Numbered from the stretch's first letter, positions 18,023 to 26,874 are shown. The stretch is 64,000 nucleotides of DNA from Parabacteroides goldsteinii DSM 19448 = WAL 12034 (GCF_000969835.1 NZ_KQ033913.1:1627716-1691715); one strand, 5' to 3'. Made by a program: numbers and translations. The notes: a model not told the origin generated them from the sequence alone.

Positions 18023-18940
18023 TTATTTCTTTTCCTTATAATCCTTCCGGTAACTGCACTGTGTCTCGGTCGGGAAATCTTTGGGTACTTTCTGAGTTAC
18101 CTTTCCGGTTGCAGCCCATTCCGCACCACGCAGCAACAAAACCTGGAAGCCTGTACACTGCATAGCTGTATTATCTTCAACAGTAGCACCGGCATGTCCG
18201 AGCATGGTATGGAAGATACGGGCATTTCCGTAATCGACGGTAAAGACAAGCGGTTCTTCACGTCCTGAACCTCCTGTCTCTTTGTCCGAATAAGCCGTAT
18301 AAAGCAAGTCTCCGATATTACCCGGACCACGCATACGGTCGTATAGTTCATCCTGGGTATGACGCCATTTCAAAGGCAATCCTTTTACAATGGAATGTAT
18401 TTTATCACGCCCGTTCAATACATATTCATGCTGTTTTCCATGCGAACCGCCCGGACCGGCAGAACTATCCTTGACTAGTTTGCCATCCTGCCAATACACA
18501 TAAGGACCGGAGTTTTCATCACGTCCTTCCCATCCACCCAAGGCACATATCTTATTAAATTCCGGCCACTTGGAGAAAGCGTTATCTGCCGCATGATAAA
18601 CGACCACTCCCCCGCCATTTTGCACGAACTCCAGAAAACGCTTGTTTGTTTCTTCCGGCCATGAATCACCGTTATAATCCAACACAACTAATTCATACGG
18701 AGCAAAATCAAGCACAAAACCGGACATATCCTGTCCTTGTGAAGGAGACACAGCGAAATCTACGGAGAAACGACCGGAGTTTTCCAGTATTTGCTTTAAA
18801 ACAACATGGCTAACTTGCCAGTTATGATTGTTTTGCCCGGTAATCAACAACGTCTTGATAGGTTTGCGTGCAGATACCGAACATACACAGAAAAGGGAGA
18901 GCAACACAACCAATAGCTTTCCAAAAAATAAATGTTTCAT
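18023..18940 (-). CDS. Secreted ThuA-domain protein
   Basis: 305 residues from the ATG at 18940. This start gives a clean signal peptide, MKHLFFGKLLVVLLSLFCVC then SVSA; an in-frame upstream start would add 24 residues that spoil it. The mature part is a ThuA-like glutamine-amidotransferase-like fold (PF06283): TLLITGQNNHNWQVSH, GGGVVVYHAADNAFSKW, and late GHAGATVEDN. Family members are linked to trehalose or other sugar use, but the catalytic reaction is not established. It has its own promoter box at 18972-18979 and is separated by 92 nt from the beta-propeller gene. Confidence 0.88.
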   Translation of the reverse strand: MKHLFFGKLLVVLLSLFCVCSVSARKPIKTLLITGQNNHNWQVSHVVLKQILENSGRFSVDFAVSPSQGQDMSGFVLDFAPYELVVLDYNGDSWPEETNKRFLEFVQNGGGVVVYHAADNAFSKWPEFNKICALGGWEGRDENSGPYVYWQDGKLVKDSSAGPGGSHGKQHEYVLNGRDKIHSIVKGLPLKWRHTQDELYDRMRGPGNIGDLLYTAYSDKETGGSGREEPLVFTVDYGNARIFHTMLGHAGATVEDNTAMQCTGFQVLLLRGAEWAATGKVTQKVPKDFPTETQCSYRKDYKEKK

Positions 18941-18971
18941 GGTATAAATATGGTTTAAAGATTTGTTTCCA

Positions 18972-18979
18972 CAAATATA
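18972..18979 (-). promoter_or_regulatory. -7 promoter box for the ThuA gene
   Basis: Minus-strand TATATTTG matches TAnnTTTG, 31 bp before the ATG. A weak TTGG lies 18 bp further upstream (18998-19001) in the -33 position. Confidence 0.45.
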
Positions 18980-19032
18980 GTAATTATTGTATAAATGCCA
19001 ATAAGTAAGCACTATCGGCAGTAATATATTTA

Positions 19033-20214
19033 TTACTTGAATTTAATAATCCTGATTACCGGATTATCGTCTTCGACAAGTGTCTTTGCAATCTTCATTC
19101 CATTCCCGGCCAAACGTTTTCCATGATAAGCCTCTATAACCGTTGATGCCTGAATCATTTCAGCGACCATATTCCGTGCGATATCAGGCGATGCATCCGG
19201 CGACCATCTTCCCTGACTCCAAGCCCTTGTATCATATTCTGTATCTAAAATCGGCGTCTTCTTTATTTCACCGGTCTTAAATTCATACATAAACGTTGGA
19301 ATCGGTCCGCCTTTCAGTGATTTAAAATCTAATAGAAGCGTACCTATCAACATGAACTTATCAGTTGTTAATAAAGGTATCCATATATTCCGAGGTTCAG
19401 GAGCATGAGTCGATGGCTTGCGGGTTAATAAGGGTATTAATCCCTTATCCGGGGATAACCGAAACAATGTGTCGGATGAAATATCCGCAATCATTAGATC
19501 CGGACCGTAATGCATATTTTGAGGATAATAAATTCCAAAAGGTCTCCACATATTACCCTCCAATGATTGAGCTATTTTGTTTGTATATCTTTTTTCAAAA
19601 TGAATGTCTAATACAGAAAGCTGGCTACCATCTTTTTTGGAGACAAGACGGTAAGGGGACTTTTTAGTCTTACTTTCACGACCAGGTTCAATTATTACAC
19701 CTTCATAGATAAGTAGAGATTCATCGTCAAAATTAAAAATACTCATTTCATTATCAAATGTATTTATTTTCAATGTCCGTTTGTAGTCTCCCTTCAGAGA
19801 ATAAACCTGAATGAATTGGGAACACACATAGATTTCTTCCTTCTTCTCATCTAAAATTGTACCGACATTAATCCATGTATATTCCCGCCCGCTCTGTCCT
19901 TTGTGATTGAAATGTGAATAGAGCTTTCCTGTTTTACGATCGAAAACAAATATATCACCCAATCGGGATTCATGGATAAGAATATATTTATCGGTAACAG
20001 CTGAAAGTACCGATGAACCACCCAACAAAATTTCATCTGTTGTCTCCAAAGGCACATACTCTATTTCCGCCATATCCTGAAGGCGCAACTTCTTCTGAGG
20101 ATAGTTTTTTGAGAAATCAAATACCGGTAAGTCGCCTGTCTTCGATTGGGAGCTTACGACCTGGCTTCCCATTATTAAAAGGGATACCAGTAAGATGAGA
20201 TTGTTTATTTTCAT
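19033..20214 (-). CDS. 6-bladed beta-propeller secreted protein (DUF5128-like)
   Basis: 393 residues. The N terminus is a signal peptide (NLILLVSLLIMGSQVVSSQ). The mature start, LRLQDMAEIEYVPLETTDEI, and the following repeating blades (YILIHESRLGDIFVFDRKTG; EIYVCSQFIQVYSL) are typical of the 6-bladed beta-propeller family (DUF4934/DUF5128) that is abundant in Bacteroides and Parabacteroides. Function is unknown; members are thought to sit in the periplasm or on the surface. It has no obvious operon partner; the divergent SDR gene starts 206 nt away. Confidence 0.8.
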   Translation of the reverse strand: MKINNLILLVSLLIMGSQVVSSQSKTGDLPVFDFSKNYPQKKLRLQDMAEIEYVPLETTDEILLGGSSVLSAVTDKYILIHESRLGDIFVFDRKTGKLYSHFNHKGQSGREYTWINVGTILDEKKEEIYVCSQFIQVYSLKGDYKRTLKINTFDNEMSIFNFDDESLLIYEGVIIEPGRESKTKKSPYRLVSKKDGSQLSVLDIHFEKRYTNKIAQSLEGNMWRPFGIYYPQNMHYGPDLMIADISSDTLFRLSPDKGLIPLLTRKPSTHAPEPRNIWIPLLTTDKFMLIGTLLLDFKSLKGGPIPTFMYEFKTGEIKKTPILDTEYDTRAWSQGRWSPDASPDIARNMVAEMIQASTVIEAYHGKRLAGNGMKIAKTLVEDDNPVIRIIKFK

Positions 20215-20359
20215 GCTATTTTATTTATAGGACAATGAATCTCTTAAGCTATAGCTAACACGGTGGCAAGGTATTAAGAATATATTGAATGAACAAGTAA
20301 AGAATAGCCTAAAAAAGAATGTGTGAGCGATAGAATATCAATAAGTAAGAAGCGTAACG

Positions 20360-20388
20360 TTGAATTAATAAAGTTTTGCTTACATTTG
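20360..20388 (+). promoter_or_regulatory. Promoter for the SDR gene
   Basis: TACATTTG at 20381-20388 matches the -7 box. TTG at 20360-20362 sits 18 bp upstream as a partial -33 box. Transcription would begin near 20395, giving a very short leader. Confidence 0.55.
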
Positions 20389-20420
20389 TTCTTCTATTAG
20401 TCTTTAAATAAAAAGAAATC

Positions 20421-21146
20421 GTGAATAGGATTGTTATCATCGGGGCGACTTCCGGTATCGGTTACGAAGTGGCAAAGATATATCGTCAACTGGGTTGGCG
20501 CGTTGGAGTGGCAGGACGTCGGCTGGAACGGCTGGAAGCATTCAGGGAACAGGCTCCCGAGCAGACAGAGATACAACAGCTCGACGTGACTGAGGTGGAA
20601 GCCGTAGACAAGCTCCACCTGCTAATTGATAAACTGGGAGGCATGGACTTGTTCCTGCTCAGTACCGGTGTCGGCAATCAGAACCGGACTTTGAATCCGG
20701 ACATTGAACTGGCAACCGTCAATACCAATGCAATCGGTTTTACCCGCATGGTCACTGCCGCTTACCATTATTTCAAGGAACAGGGATGCGGGCATCTGGC
20801 CGTTATCAGTTCTATCGCCGGGACTAAAGGTTTGGGAGTAGCACCCTCCTATTCCGCCACCAAACGTTTCCAGAATACTTATATCGACGCACTGGCACAG
20901 TTAGCCAGGATGGAAAAGTTACCGATAGCTTTTACCGATATACGTCCGGGGTTCGTGAAAACGGCTTTGCTAAAAAATGATAACTATCCGCTACTGATGC
21001 GTCCGGAACGGGTAGCACAACGGATTGTACGGGCTTTGAAACGAAAGAAACGGACAGTCATTATCGACTGGCGGTATGTCACACTGGTATTCTTCTGGAA
21101 GTTGATTCCCGATTACATCTGGGAACGATTGTCCATTCATAACTGA
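20421..21146 (+). CDS. Short-chain dehydrogenase/reductase
   Basis: 241 residues from a GTG start at 20421. It is a classical SDR: the NAD(P)-binding GATSGIGYE motif at residues 8-16, AGRRLERLEAF after beta-2, the catalytic Ser in VISSIAGTKG and Tyr/Lys in YSATKRF near residue 151. The C terminus (PDYIWERLSIHN) is amphipathic and could touch the membrane. The substrate cannot be deduced; a role in lipid or ketone reduction is only a guess. It stands alone with its own promoter. Confidence 0.9.
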   Translation: MNRIVIIGATSGIGYEVAKIYRQLGWRVGVAGRRLERLEAFREQAPEQTEIQQLDVTEVEAVDKLHLLIDKLGGMDLFLLSTGVGNQNRTLNPDIELATVNTNAIGFTRMVTAAYHYFKEQGCGHLAVISSIAGTKGLGVAPSYSATKRFQNTYIDALAQLARMEKLPIAFTDIRPGFVKTALLKNDNYPLLMRPERVAQRIVRALKRKKRTVIIDWRYVTLVFFWKLIPDYIWERLSIHN

Positions 21147-21147
21147 A

Positions 21148-21179
21148 TTTGTATATTTTTCCTGTAATCCCTACCTTTG
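21148..21179 (+). promoter_or_regulatory. Consensus promoter for the amino-acid permease gene
   Basis: TTTG (21148-21151), a 20-bp spacer and TACCTTTG (21172-21179) match both boxes of the Bacteroidales consensus. The leader would be about 80 nt and contains a short open frame overlapping the permease start. Confidence 0.8.
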
Positions 21180-21221
21180 CGGCCGATTATTGAAATACTG
21201 TGAGGTTGCATCGAGTCCGCA

Positions 21222-21284
21222 ATGACAAAAGAGGCTTTTGACGCAGCCACACTTAAACAAACAGAAGAATGGGATTATTTATAA
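21222..21284 (+). CDS. Possible 20-residue leader peptide overlapping the permease start
   Basis: ATG 21222 opens a 20-codon frame ending at TAA 21282-21284, overlapping the permease ATG (21269) by 16 nt in another frame. The peptide, MTKEAFDAATLKQTEEWDYL, is not a run of one amino acid, so classical attenuation is not indicated. Overlap of this kind can couple translation. No Shine-Dalgarno is evident; it may be chance. Confidence 0.3.
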   Translation: MTKEAFDAATLKQTEEWDYL

Positions 21285-22921
21285 AGAAACCGTTAGGCGC
21301 TTTACAGGCGGAGGCTAATGAGTCGGGTAGTAAAACGCTGAAACGGGTATTAGGCCCTTGGAGTCTGGTCGCACTGGGTGTAGGGGTTATCATCGGTGCC
21401 GGGTTATTCTCTATCACCGGAACCGTTGCTGCCGGATATACCGGTCCGGCCATTACCTTATCATTTGCCATTGCTGCGTTAGGCTGTTGCTTTGCCGGAT
21501 TATGCTATGCCGAATTTGCATCCATGATACCGGTTGCCGGAAGTGCCTACACCTATTCATATGCTACGATGGGGGAACTGATTGCCTGGATTATCGGCTG
21601 GGATTTGGTACTTGAATATACCGTAGCCGCAACGACGGTCAGTATCAGTTGGAGCCGGTATCTGGTCGTATTCCTCGAAGGGTTGGGTATTCATCTGCCA
21701 CATACGTTGACGGCATGTCCCTGGGACGGAGGGATAGTCAATATACCCGCTTTTCTTATTGTCGTACTGATGAGTATTTTCCTGATACGGGGGACGGAAG
21801 GGAGTTCGATTTTCAACGGGATAATTGTCTTCCTCAAGGTTTCGGTCGTATTGGTATTTGTCGCTTTGGGATGGAAATATATCAATACGGAGAATTATGT
21901 TCCTTATATTCCGGCGAATACCGGGACGTTAGGTGAATACGGTTTCTCCGGTGTGCTTCGCGGGGCAGCAATCGTTTTCTTCGCTTTCCTCGGATTCGAT
22001 GCCGTATCGACTGCTGCACAGGAAGCTAAAAACCCGAAACGGGATATGCCGATCGGGATTCTTGTTTCCCTGCTGGTTTGTACTATCCTTTATATGCTTT
22101 TCGCTCATGTGATGACCGGAGTGGCACATTACAGCCAGTTCAACGGGCAGGAAGGGATTGCGCCTGTTGCCGTAGCTATTTCACATATGGGACATGCGGA
22201 TGCCGCCGGGGTCATCCAACCGGATTATCCCTGGCTGAATAAGGCAATCGTACTGGCTATCCTGTTTGGTTACTGTTCGGTGATAATGGTTACGTTGCTC
22301 GGACAAAGCCGCGTATTCCTGAGCATGAGCCGCGACGGGTTATTGCCTCCGTTCTTTTCGCATATCAATGAAAAATTCCGCACTCCGGCACGCAGTAACC
22401 TGCTTTTCATGTTGTTGGTCGGATTACTGGCGGCCTTCGTACCTGCCAGGGTAGCCGGGGAGATGACGAGTATAGGGACATTATTTGCCTTTACACTGGT
22501 TTGTGCAGGCGTATTGGTGGTAAGAAAAACGATGCCGGACGTGCAACGTGCTTTTAAAACGCCGTTCGTTCCGCTTGTACCGGTTCTCGGAATCGTGACT
22601 TGTCTCTGCATGATGCTTTTCCTTCCGGCCGACACATGGATTCGCCTGGTACTCTGGATGCTTATCGGATTGGATATTTATGCCTGTTACGGCATCAAAC
22701 ATAGTAAACTGGAATATATGCAACAACATCGCAAAGGACAGCTTTCGCTGAACATGATAGGTATCGCCCTCTCCGTCCTCTGCGTTATCACCGGGTTGTG
22801 GCACCAGCAGACAGTGGGTTGGGATGAAAGCAAGGTTTTGCTAATCATCTCCTTTGTATTCGCATTCACACACCTGCCCTTCTATATGATACGGATTTGG
22901 AAGAATACGACGCAAGCTTAA
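21269..22921 (+). CDS. APC-family amino-acid permease (cationic amino-acid transporter type)
   Basis: 550 residues, about 14 hydrophobic segments. The APC signature is clear in the first helix: ALGVGVIIGAGLFSITGTVA. VFFAFLGFDAVSTAAQEAKNP in helix 6 is the hallmark of the CAT/YfnA branch. It should import amino acids with protons across the inner membrane; the substrate within the family is not readable. It is monocistronic, driven by the consensus promoter at 21148-21179, and followed by the repeat-rich gap 22922-23428. Confidence 0.93.
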   Translation: MGLFIKKPLGALQAEANESGSKTLKRVLGPWSLVALGVGVIIGAGLFSITGTVAAGYTGPAITLSFAIAALGCCFAGLCYAEFASMIPVAGSAYTYSYATMGELIAWIIGWDLVLEYTVAATTVSISWSRYLVVFLEGLGIHLPHTLTACPWDGGIVNIPAFLIVVLMSIFLIRGTEGSSIFNGIIVFLKVSVVLVFVALGWKYINTENYVPYIPANTGTLGEYGFSGVLRGAAIVFFAFLGFDAVSTAAQEAKNPKRDMPIGILVSLLVCTILYMLFAHVMTGVAHYSQFNGQEGIAPVAVAISHMGHADAAGVIQPDYPWLNKAIVLAILFGYCSVIMVTLLGQSRVFLSMSRDGLLPPFFSHINEKFRTPARSNLLFMLLVGLLAAFVPARVAGEMTSIGTLFAFTLVCAGVLVVRKTMPDVQRAFKTPFVPLVPVLGIVTCLCMMLFLPADTWIRLVLWMLIGLDIYACYGIKHSKLEYMQQHRKGQLSLNMIGIALSVLCVITGLWHQQTVGWDESKVLLIISFVFAFTHLPFYMIRIWKNTTQA

Positions 22922-22982
22922 TGCCAATATGGTCATGAGGATGGACAGGTTCAATTATTATCAGATTCGAGTCATAGCATTT

Positions 22983-23028
22983 GTTTCTATATGGCACGCA
23001 GATGACGCAGATTGGACCATATAGAAAC
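22983..23028. repeat. 12-bp inverted repeat enclosing ACGCAGATGACGCAGAT
   Basis: GTTTCTATATGG (22983-22994) and CCATATAGAAAC (23017-23028) pair perfectly. The 22-nt loop holds ACGCAGATGACGCAGAT, a phrase recalling the related hairpin at 35877-35981, which also has CGCAGA-rich arms. It may be a small mobile hairpin and could act as terminator for the permease gene. Confidence 0.6.
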
Positions 23029-23144
23029 TTTATACACTCTGTATCTTTTCAAATTATTGCTTTCAGCTTTCAGTTGCCGGGAGAGAATATTTTTCAATAT
23101 ATACGGCTGAAGGGATAGAATTGTAAAAAAATGTATACGGAAAT

Positions 23145-23342
23145 TCCGGATAAAGTAACTTCCGGCAAAACATAGGACTTTTGTCTTCAAAGCATATATG
23201 TTTTGTCATCAAAAGCCCTGACTTAACATTTCAAAACACCTATGCTTTTTGGAGCGGATAACTACCCGCAGACAAACAAATAACTATCGGTTGGCAAACG
23301 GGTGCCTATTTGTCGGAATCAAAATCCGGAATGTGGCACCCT
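23145..23342. repeat. 22-bp periodic dyad array, locus F (degenerate)
   Basis: Unit boundaries at 23167, 23189, 23211, 23233 and again 23321 all show TC or AG followed by AAAA-type starts, exactly 22 bp (or multiples) apart. The best dyads are TTTTG-tcat-CAAAA at 23201-23214 and CTTTTG with CAAAG at 23178-23192. Outer units contain CCGGA/TCCGG at 23146-23165, and GGGTGCC (23300-23306) pairs with GGCACCC (23335-23341). Sequence decay is greater than in loci A-C, so the call rests on period and symmetry. Confidence 0.55.
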
Positions 23343-23428
23343 TCAGTTGGATTCCTTATTTTTCAAGGATTATATATTCCTGAAGCCTGAAGGATAAAGT
23401 TTGAATAGTGTCACTACCGGATAAGAAA

Positions 23429-23815
23429 TCATTGTTTTCTGGTAAAAGTCAGCCGTTTATTCATCGTGAAATTGACGGCGCCATATACGAATAACCCCAG
23501 GAACTGCGCCAGGTATTCATTCATATCACCTATCTCCACCATCAACAGCAGGGAGAGAAACTGTAAGCCGTAAGCACAACCGAAAGCGACAAGGAAAAGA
23601 GGCACCTCACGTTCAAACTTTCCACTCCGGGAGGAGAATATCCAGTATTTGCTCCAAAAAAAGTTATTAACCAACGCAGCAACATAACCGGCAATGTTCG
23701 ACCAAAGGTAATTACATCCGACACCCTTCATCAACACCCAAATAACCAGGGCGGTAATAAGAGCATTCAGGGTCCCCACTATGATAAAACGGAATATCCG
23801 TACTGATTCTTTCAT
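23429..23815 (-). CDS. GtrA-family membrane protein
   Basis: 128 residues from ATG 23815, chosen because GGGAG lies at correct spacing before it; an upstream TTG start would add five residues. Four transmembrane helices and the family pattern FRFIIVGTLNALITALVIW and NNFFWSKYWIF identify GtrA/DPMS-like proteins, thought to flip or position lipid-linked sugars for cell-surface glycan decoration. No glycosyltransferase is next to it, so its partner is not in this window. It converges on the permease gene with the repeat array between them. Confidence 0.88.
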   Translation of the reverse strand: MKESVRIFRFIIVGTLNALITALVIWVLMKGVGCNYLWSNIAGYVAALVNNFFWSKYWIFSSRSGKFEREVPLFLVAFGCAYGLQFLSLLLMVEIGDMNEYLAQFLGLFVYGAVNFTMNKRLTFTRKQ

Positions 23816-23980
23816 ATCAATCTCCCACAAACTTATCCTGCCTAATCCTTCGACTCGCGTTCCCTGGCTGTGTATAATCCATAACTCTTAATGGAAAAGG
23901 CAGCGGCTATTTTAGGCATCTTTTGTTCACTTTATTTATTTTTCAACGACAAATATACGGGATTTTCAAAAGAACAGTAC

Positions 23981-24703
23981 TCAATCCGACAGATTATTCT
24001 TCATAAAAAACTTCTCAAAGAACGCATCCCGGTAACTATTCCCTATCGATATTTCATACTTTCCAATAAATACATCATTGTTGTCAAACGAGGCTATATA
24101 ATTGGAGTTCACGATATAAGACTTGTTCGTTCGCAGAAAAACATCTTTCGGAAGCATCTCATGGATCGACTTCAGATTCATCTTCGTCACAATCCGCTGT
24201 TCGGGAGTCTGTATCACGACATAATCCTTCAGTCCCTCGATGAAAAGGATATTTTCCAGCTGTATCCTGAAATAACGCCGTTCCGCTTTCACAAAGATAT
24301 GACTGGCGGAAACAGACTCCACCTGATTCTTGCTGTTGTCGGTTTTCAGCAGGGAATGATAAGTATGTGCTTTCTGTACCGCCCGTTTGAAACGTTCGAT
24401 TTCAATCGGTTTCACCAGATAATCTATCGCATCCACCTCATAGCTGTCGAGGGCATACTCCGCATAGGCCGTCACAAAGATGACAAGCGTATCCGACGGA
24501 ATCATCCGGGCAAACTCCAATCCGTTCACCCCCGGCATCTTGATATCCAGAAACACCAGGTCCACCGGACTTGCCTGCATAAACTTCCCGGCAGACACGG
24601 CATCGCCGAAACTTCCATACAAAGACAACACCGGCGTATCCCGTATCAACAACTGGATTGCCTTACGACCTAGCGGTTCATCATCTACAATGATACAATT
24701 CAT
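23981..24703 (-). CDS. LytTR-family response regulator
   Basis: 240 residues. The receiver domain (1-120) has the acidic pair in IIVDDEP, phospho-acceptor Asp53 in FLDIKMPG, Thr in FVTAY and Lys in DYLVKPI. The C-terminal LytTR DNA-binding domain (about 135-235) shows FVKAERRYFRI, IEGLKDYVVI and FLRTNKSYIVN. It starts 5 nt after the LytS-type kinase gene and is almost surely its partner. It is the third gene of a unit that begins with the degenerate kinase at 26846. Targets are unknown. Confidence 0.93.
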   Translation of the reverse strand: MNCIIVDDEPLGRKAIQLLIRDTPVLSLYGSFGDAVSAGKFMQASPVDLVFLDIKMPGVNGLEFARMIPSDTLVIFVTAYAEYALDSYEVDAIDYLVKPIEIERFKRAVQKAHTYHSLLKTDNSKNQVESVSASHIFVKAERRYFRIQLENILFIEGLKDYVVIQTPEQRIVTKMNLKSIHEMLPKDVFLRTNKSYIVNSNYIASFDNNDVFIGKYEISIGNSYRDAFFEKFFMKNNLSD

Positions 24704-24708
24704 ACTAA

Positions 24709-25773
24709 TCAGTTTTTAAGTTTTAAACGAAGATTGACCGTATATGTTATATCCGTCTCATTTATTTGCAAAGAACAATCCGTATCATACAGAAGTTGCA
24801 GGCGGCGGCTGATATTGGCAAGACCTATCCCCCCGTCAACAGGCTTTTCTTTCTGTTCGGCCGGCTTCGAATTGATACAGATAAAGATAAGCTGCTCCTC
24901 TTTCGTTTTGAAATAGAGGTGCACATACGACAGTTTCCTGTTATCGTTATTATGTTTCACAGCATTCTCCACAAAAGGGATGAATAATAAAGGTGGAACG
25001 GTTATATGCGCTGTTTCCCCTTCCGTAGAGATAATGAAATCGAAATTATCACGCCGTATCTTCTCCATATTGAGATAATCGGTCAGGAAACGGATATCGT
25101 CCGCCAGATAAACCGTTTCGGAAGTACTGTCTTTCAGTTGATACTTCAACAGGTCTTTCAACTTGGACAGGACATGCACCGCCTCCACCGGATTTTCCTT
25201 TATCAGCACATTCGCGTTATTCAGCATATTGAACAGGAAATGCGGGTTTATCTGATTCTTCAACTGTTCCATTTCCGACTGCATCGTCGCATTCTCCAGT
25301 TCGTCGATACGCTGGCCGTATTTCACGTAATCCTGGAAAACAATCACCGCCGACGCGCCCGCAATAATCAGGCTTAACTGGATGATGGAAGAGATAAAAA
25401 AGAAGGCTGCCAACCAAAACTGATACAGTTTATATTCTCTTTCGATATCTTCCTGCCGCAGCAGATAAGAAAACAAAATAGCCACAGCGATAACCAAAAA
25501 CACGGAGATGACATACTTCCCCAGCTTATTCTTCAGCAGTAAACGCGGGGTCAATATAAATACGCTCAAATAAATAGGTATAAGTAGTATCAAACTCTGT
25601 GCAATACTACTTCTTATCAAAGACTCCTTCCCCTCTATCAAATCCAGATAAAAATTCACGGATATGATCAGCATACTAAGAAAGAACAGCAGGAAATGCC
25701 TGAAAATCCTGTAACGGGAATCAACCAGCAGACGCAACAGAAAACCGGATGCATTTATCATAACCTGATACAT
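24709..25773 (-). CDS. LytS/YehU-type sensor histidine kinase
   Basis: 354 residues: four transmembrane helices in the first 145, a short coiled segment, then the His_kinase domain. The phospho-acceptor is His178 in NQINPHFLFNMLN. The N box is FVENAVKHN and the G box GGIGLANISRRL, so all catalytic elements are present. It overlaps the upstream kinase-like gene by 16 nt and is followed after 5 nt by its LytTR regulator. The sensing part is only the membrane bundle, which suggests a lipid, membrane-stress or peptide signal. Confidence 0.93.
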   Translation of the reverse strand: MYQVMINASGFLLRLLVDSRYRIFRHFLLFFLSMLIISVNFYLDLIEGKESLIRSSIAQSLILLIPIYLSVFILTPRLLLKNKLGKYVISVFLVIAVAILFSYLLRQEDIEREYKLYQFWLAAFFFISSIIQLSLIIAGASAVIVFQDYVKYGQRIDELENATMQSEMEQLKNQINPHFLFNMLNNANVLIKENPVEAVHVLSKLKDLLKYQLKDSTSETVYLADDIRFLTDYLNMEKIRRDNFDFIISTEGETAHITVPPLLFIPFVENAVKHNNDNRKLSYVHLYFKTKEEQLIFICINSKPAEQKEKPVDGGIGLANISRRLQLLYDTDCSLQINETDITYTVNLRLKLKN

Positions 25774-26846
25774 AAATTCGTTTTACAAAGAGCCCCATCA
25801 TCCACCGTCTCCAACTTATAAGCGTCTTTGAACAGCAAATCGAGGCGATGCTTCACATCTTCCAGGTCTTCGTTATGCTCTTTCTGCCCGTCCGGCAGTC
25901 CCGGAGCAAAACAAATACAAGAGAAAAACAACTTCCGCTCACCTGCCCGGAAACAGAAATAAATATCCATCCGGGACTCTTCCGACGACAACTGCTTTAT
26001 ATAATGAATGGCAAAAGGAATAAACAATAAAGGTGGCACCAGTTTACGGCTGACCTCCCCCTCCTTCGTCACGGTAAAGCTCAGGTTCGCATACTTCATC
26101 TTCGCCAGTTCAAGAAAACGCTCGATAAACGATATCTCGGAAATCAGCAGTACCTTCTCCCGCTTCCCGTCGTACAACTGGTAACGGAGCAGCCTGCTCA
26201 ACTCCATCAACACCTTCGATGCCTGTTCGGGGTTATCGAAGGTCTGCCTGCCCGCCTCATCGAGCATATTAAAAAGGAACTCCGGGTTTATCTGGTCTTT
26301 CAAAGATTCCAGTTCAGTTTTCAGGTTCACCTTCTCCAGTTCGTTCTTCCGCTGGTAGAATCCCATCCAATGGCGAAGCAGGATGGTGATGGAAGTGCCG
26401 GCAATCAGCAGACCATACAGGAAAAAGTTACTTACAATCTCGACAGCCATTATCCGGTTCTTATAGAAAAAGGAATAATACCCCGGCTCCTGCCCGGAAT
26501 ACCGGTTCAGCCAGTAATCGCTCCCGAAAGAGACTACAATCATAACCAGAATAAGCAGGGACACAATAATGATATACAACACATACCGGTTTTTCAGCAG
26601 CAATCCGGGCAACAGGACATACATGTGCAGGTAAATCCCTCCGAGATAAAACGCCAGCAACAGCCCGCTGACATACCCAATCACACCGCCCACCTCATCC
26701 AGAAAACCGGCGCAGGTCAAATAAGGCATATTGAACGCCACAAAAGTAAAGAACAGTACCAGCAGCAAATGCCTCCCGAACCTGTACTTCGGAGCTATCA
26801 GGAAATCAATCAAAAAGCTGTTATAGGTTCCTTCCGACTTCGGCAT
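25758..26846 (-). CDS. Degenerate LytS-type kinase (probable pseudokinase)
   Basis: 362 residues, clearly the same family and topology as the downstream kinase, with which it shares lines such as PPLLFIPF. But the key residues are gone. The expected His of INPHFLF is Glu189 (codon GAG, complement at 26280-26282). The N box ENAVKHN is replaced by IHYIKQL, and the GxGLxN G box by EDLEDVKHRL. The frame is intact and uninterrupted, so it is not decaying by stop codons. It likely acts as a non-catalytic partner that forms heterodimers with the active kinase or tunes it; Glu could mimic a fixed charge. It is the first gene of the unit. Confidence 0.88.
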   Translation of the reverse strand: MPKSEGTYNSFLIDFLIAPKYRFGRHLLLVLFFTFVAFNMPYLTCAGFLDEVGGVIGYVSGLLLAFYLGGIYLHMYVLLPGLLLKNRYVLYIIIVSLLILVMIVVSFGSDYWLNRYSGQEPGYYSFFYKNRIMAVEIVSNFFLYGLLIAGTSITILLRHWMGFYQRKNELEKVNLKTELESLKDQINPEFLFNMLDEAGRQTFDNPEQASKVLMELSRLLRYQLYDGKREKVLLISEISFIERFLELAKMKYANLSFTVTKEGEVSRKLVPPLLFIPFAIHYIKQLSSEESRMDIYFCFRAGERKLFFSCICFAPGLPDGQKEHNEDLEDVKHRLDLLFKDAYKLETVDDGALCKTNLCIRL

Positions 26847-26874
26847 AATAGGAGTTTAATTATTATCAAAAGTG

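Noticed and set aside
25758..26846. Ordinary second histidine kinase
   Set aside because: H, N and G boxes are all altered, so it was called a pseudokinase instead.
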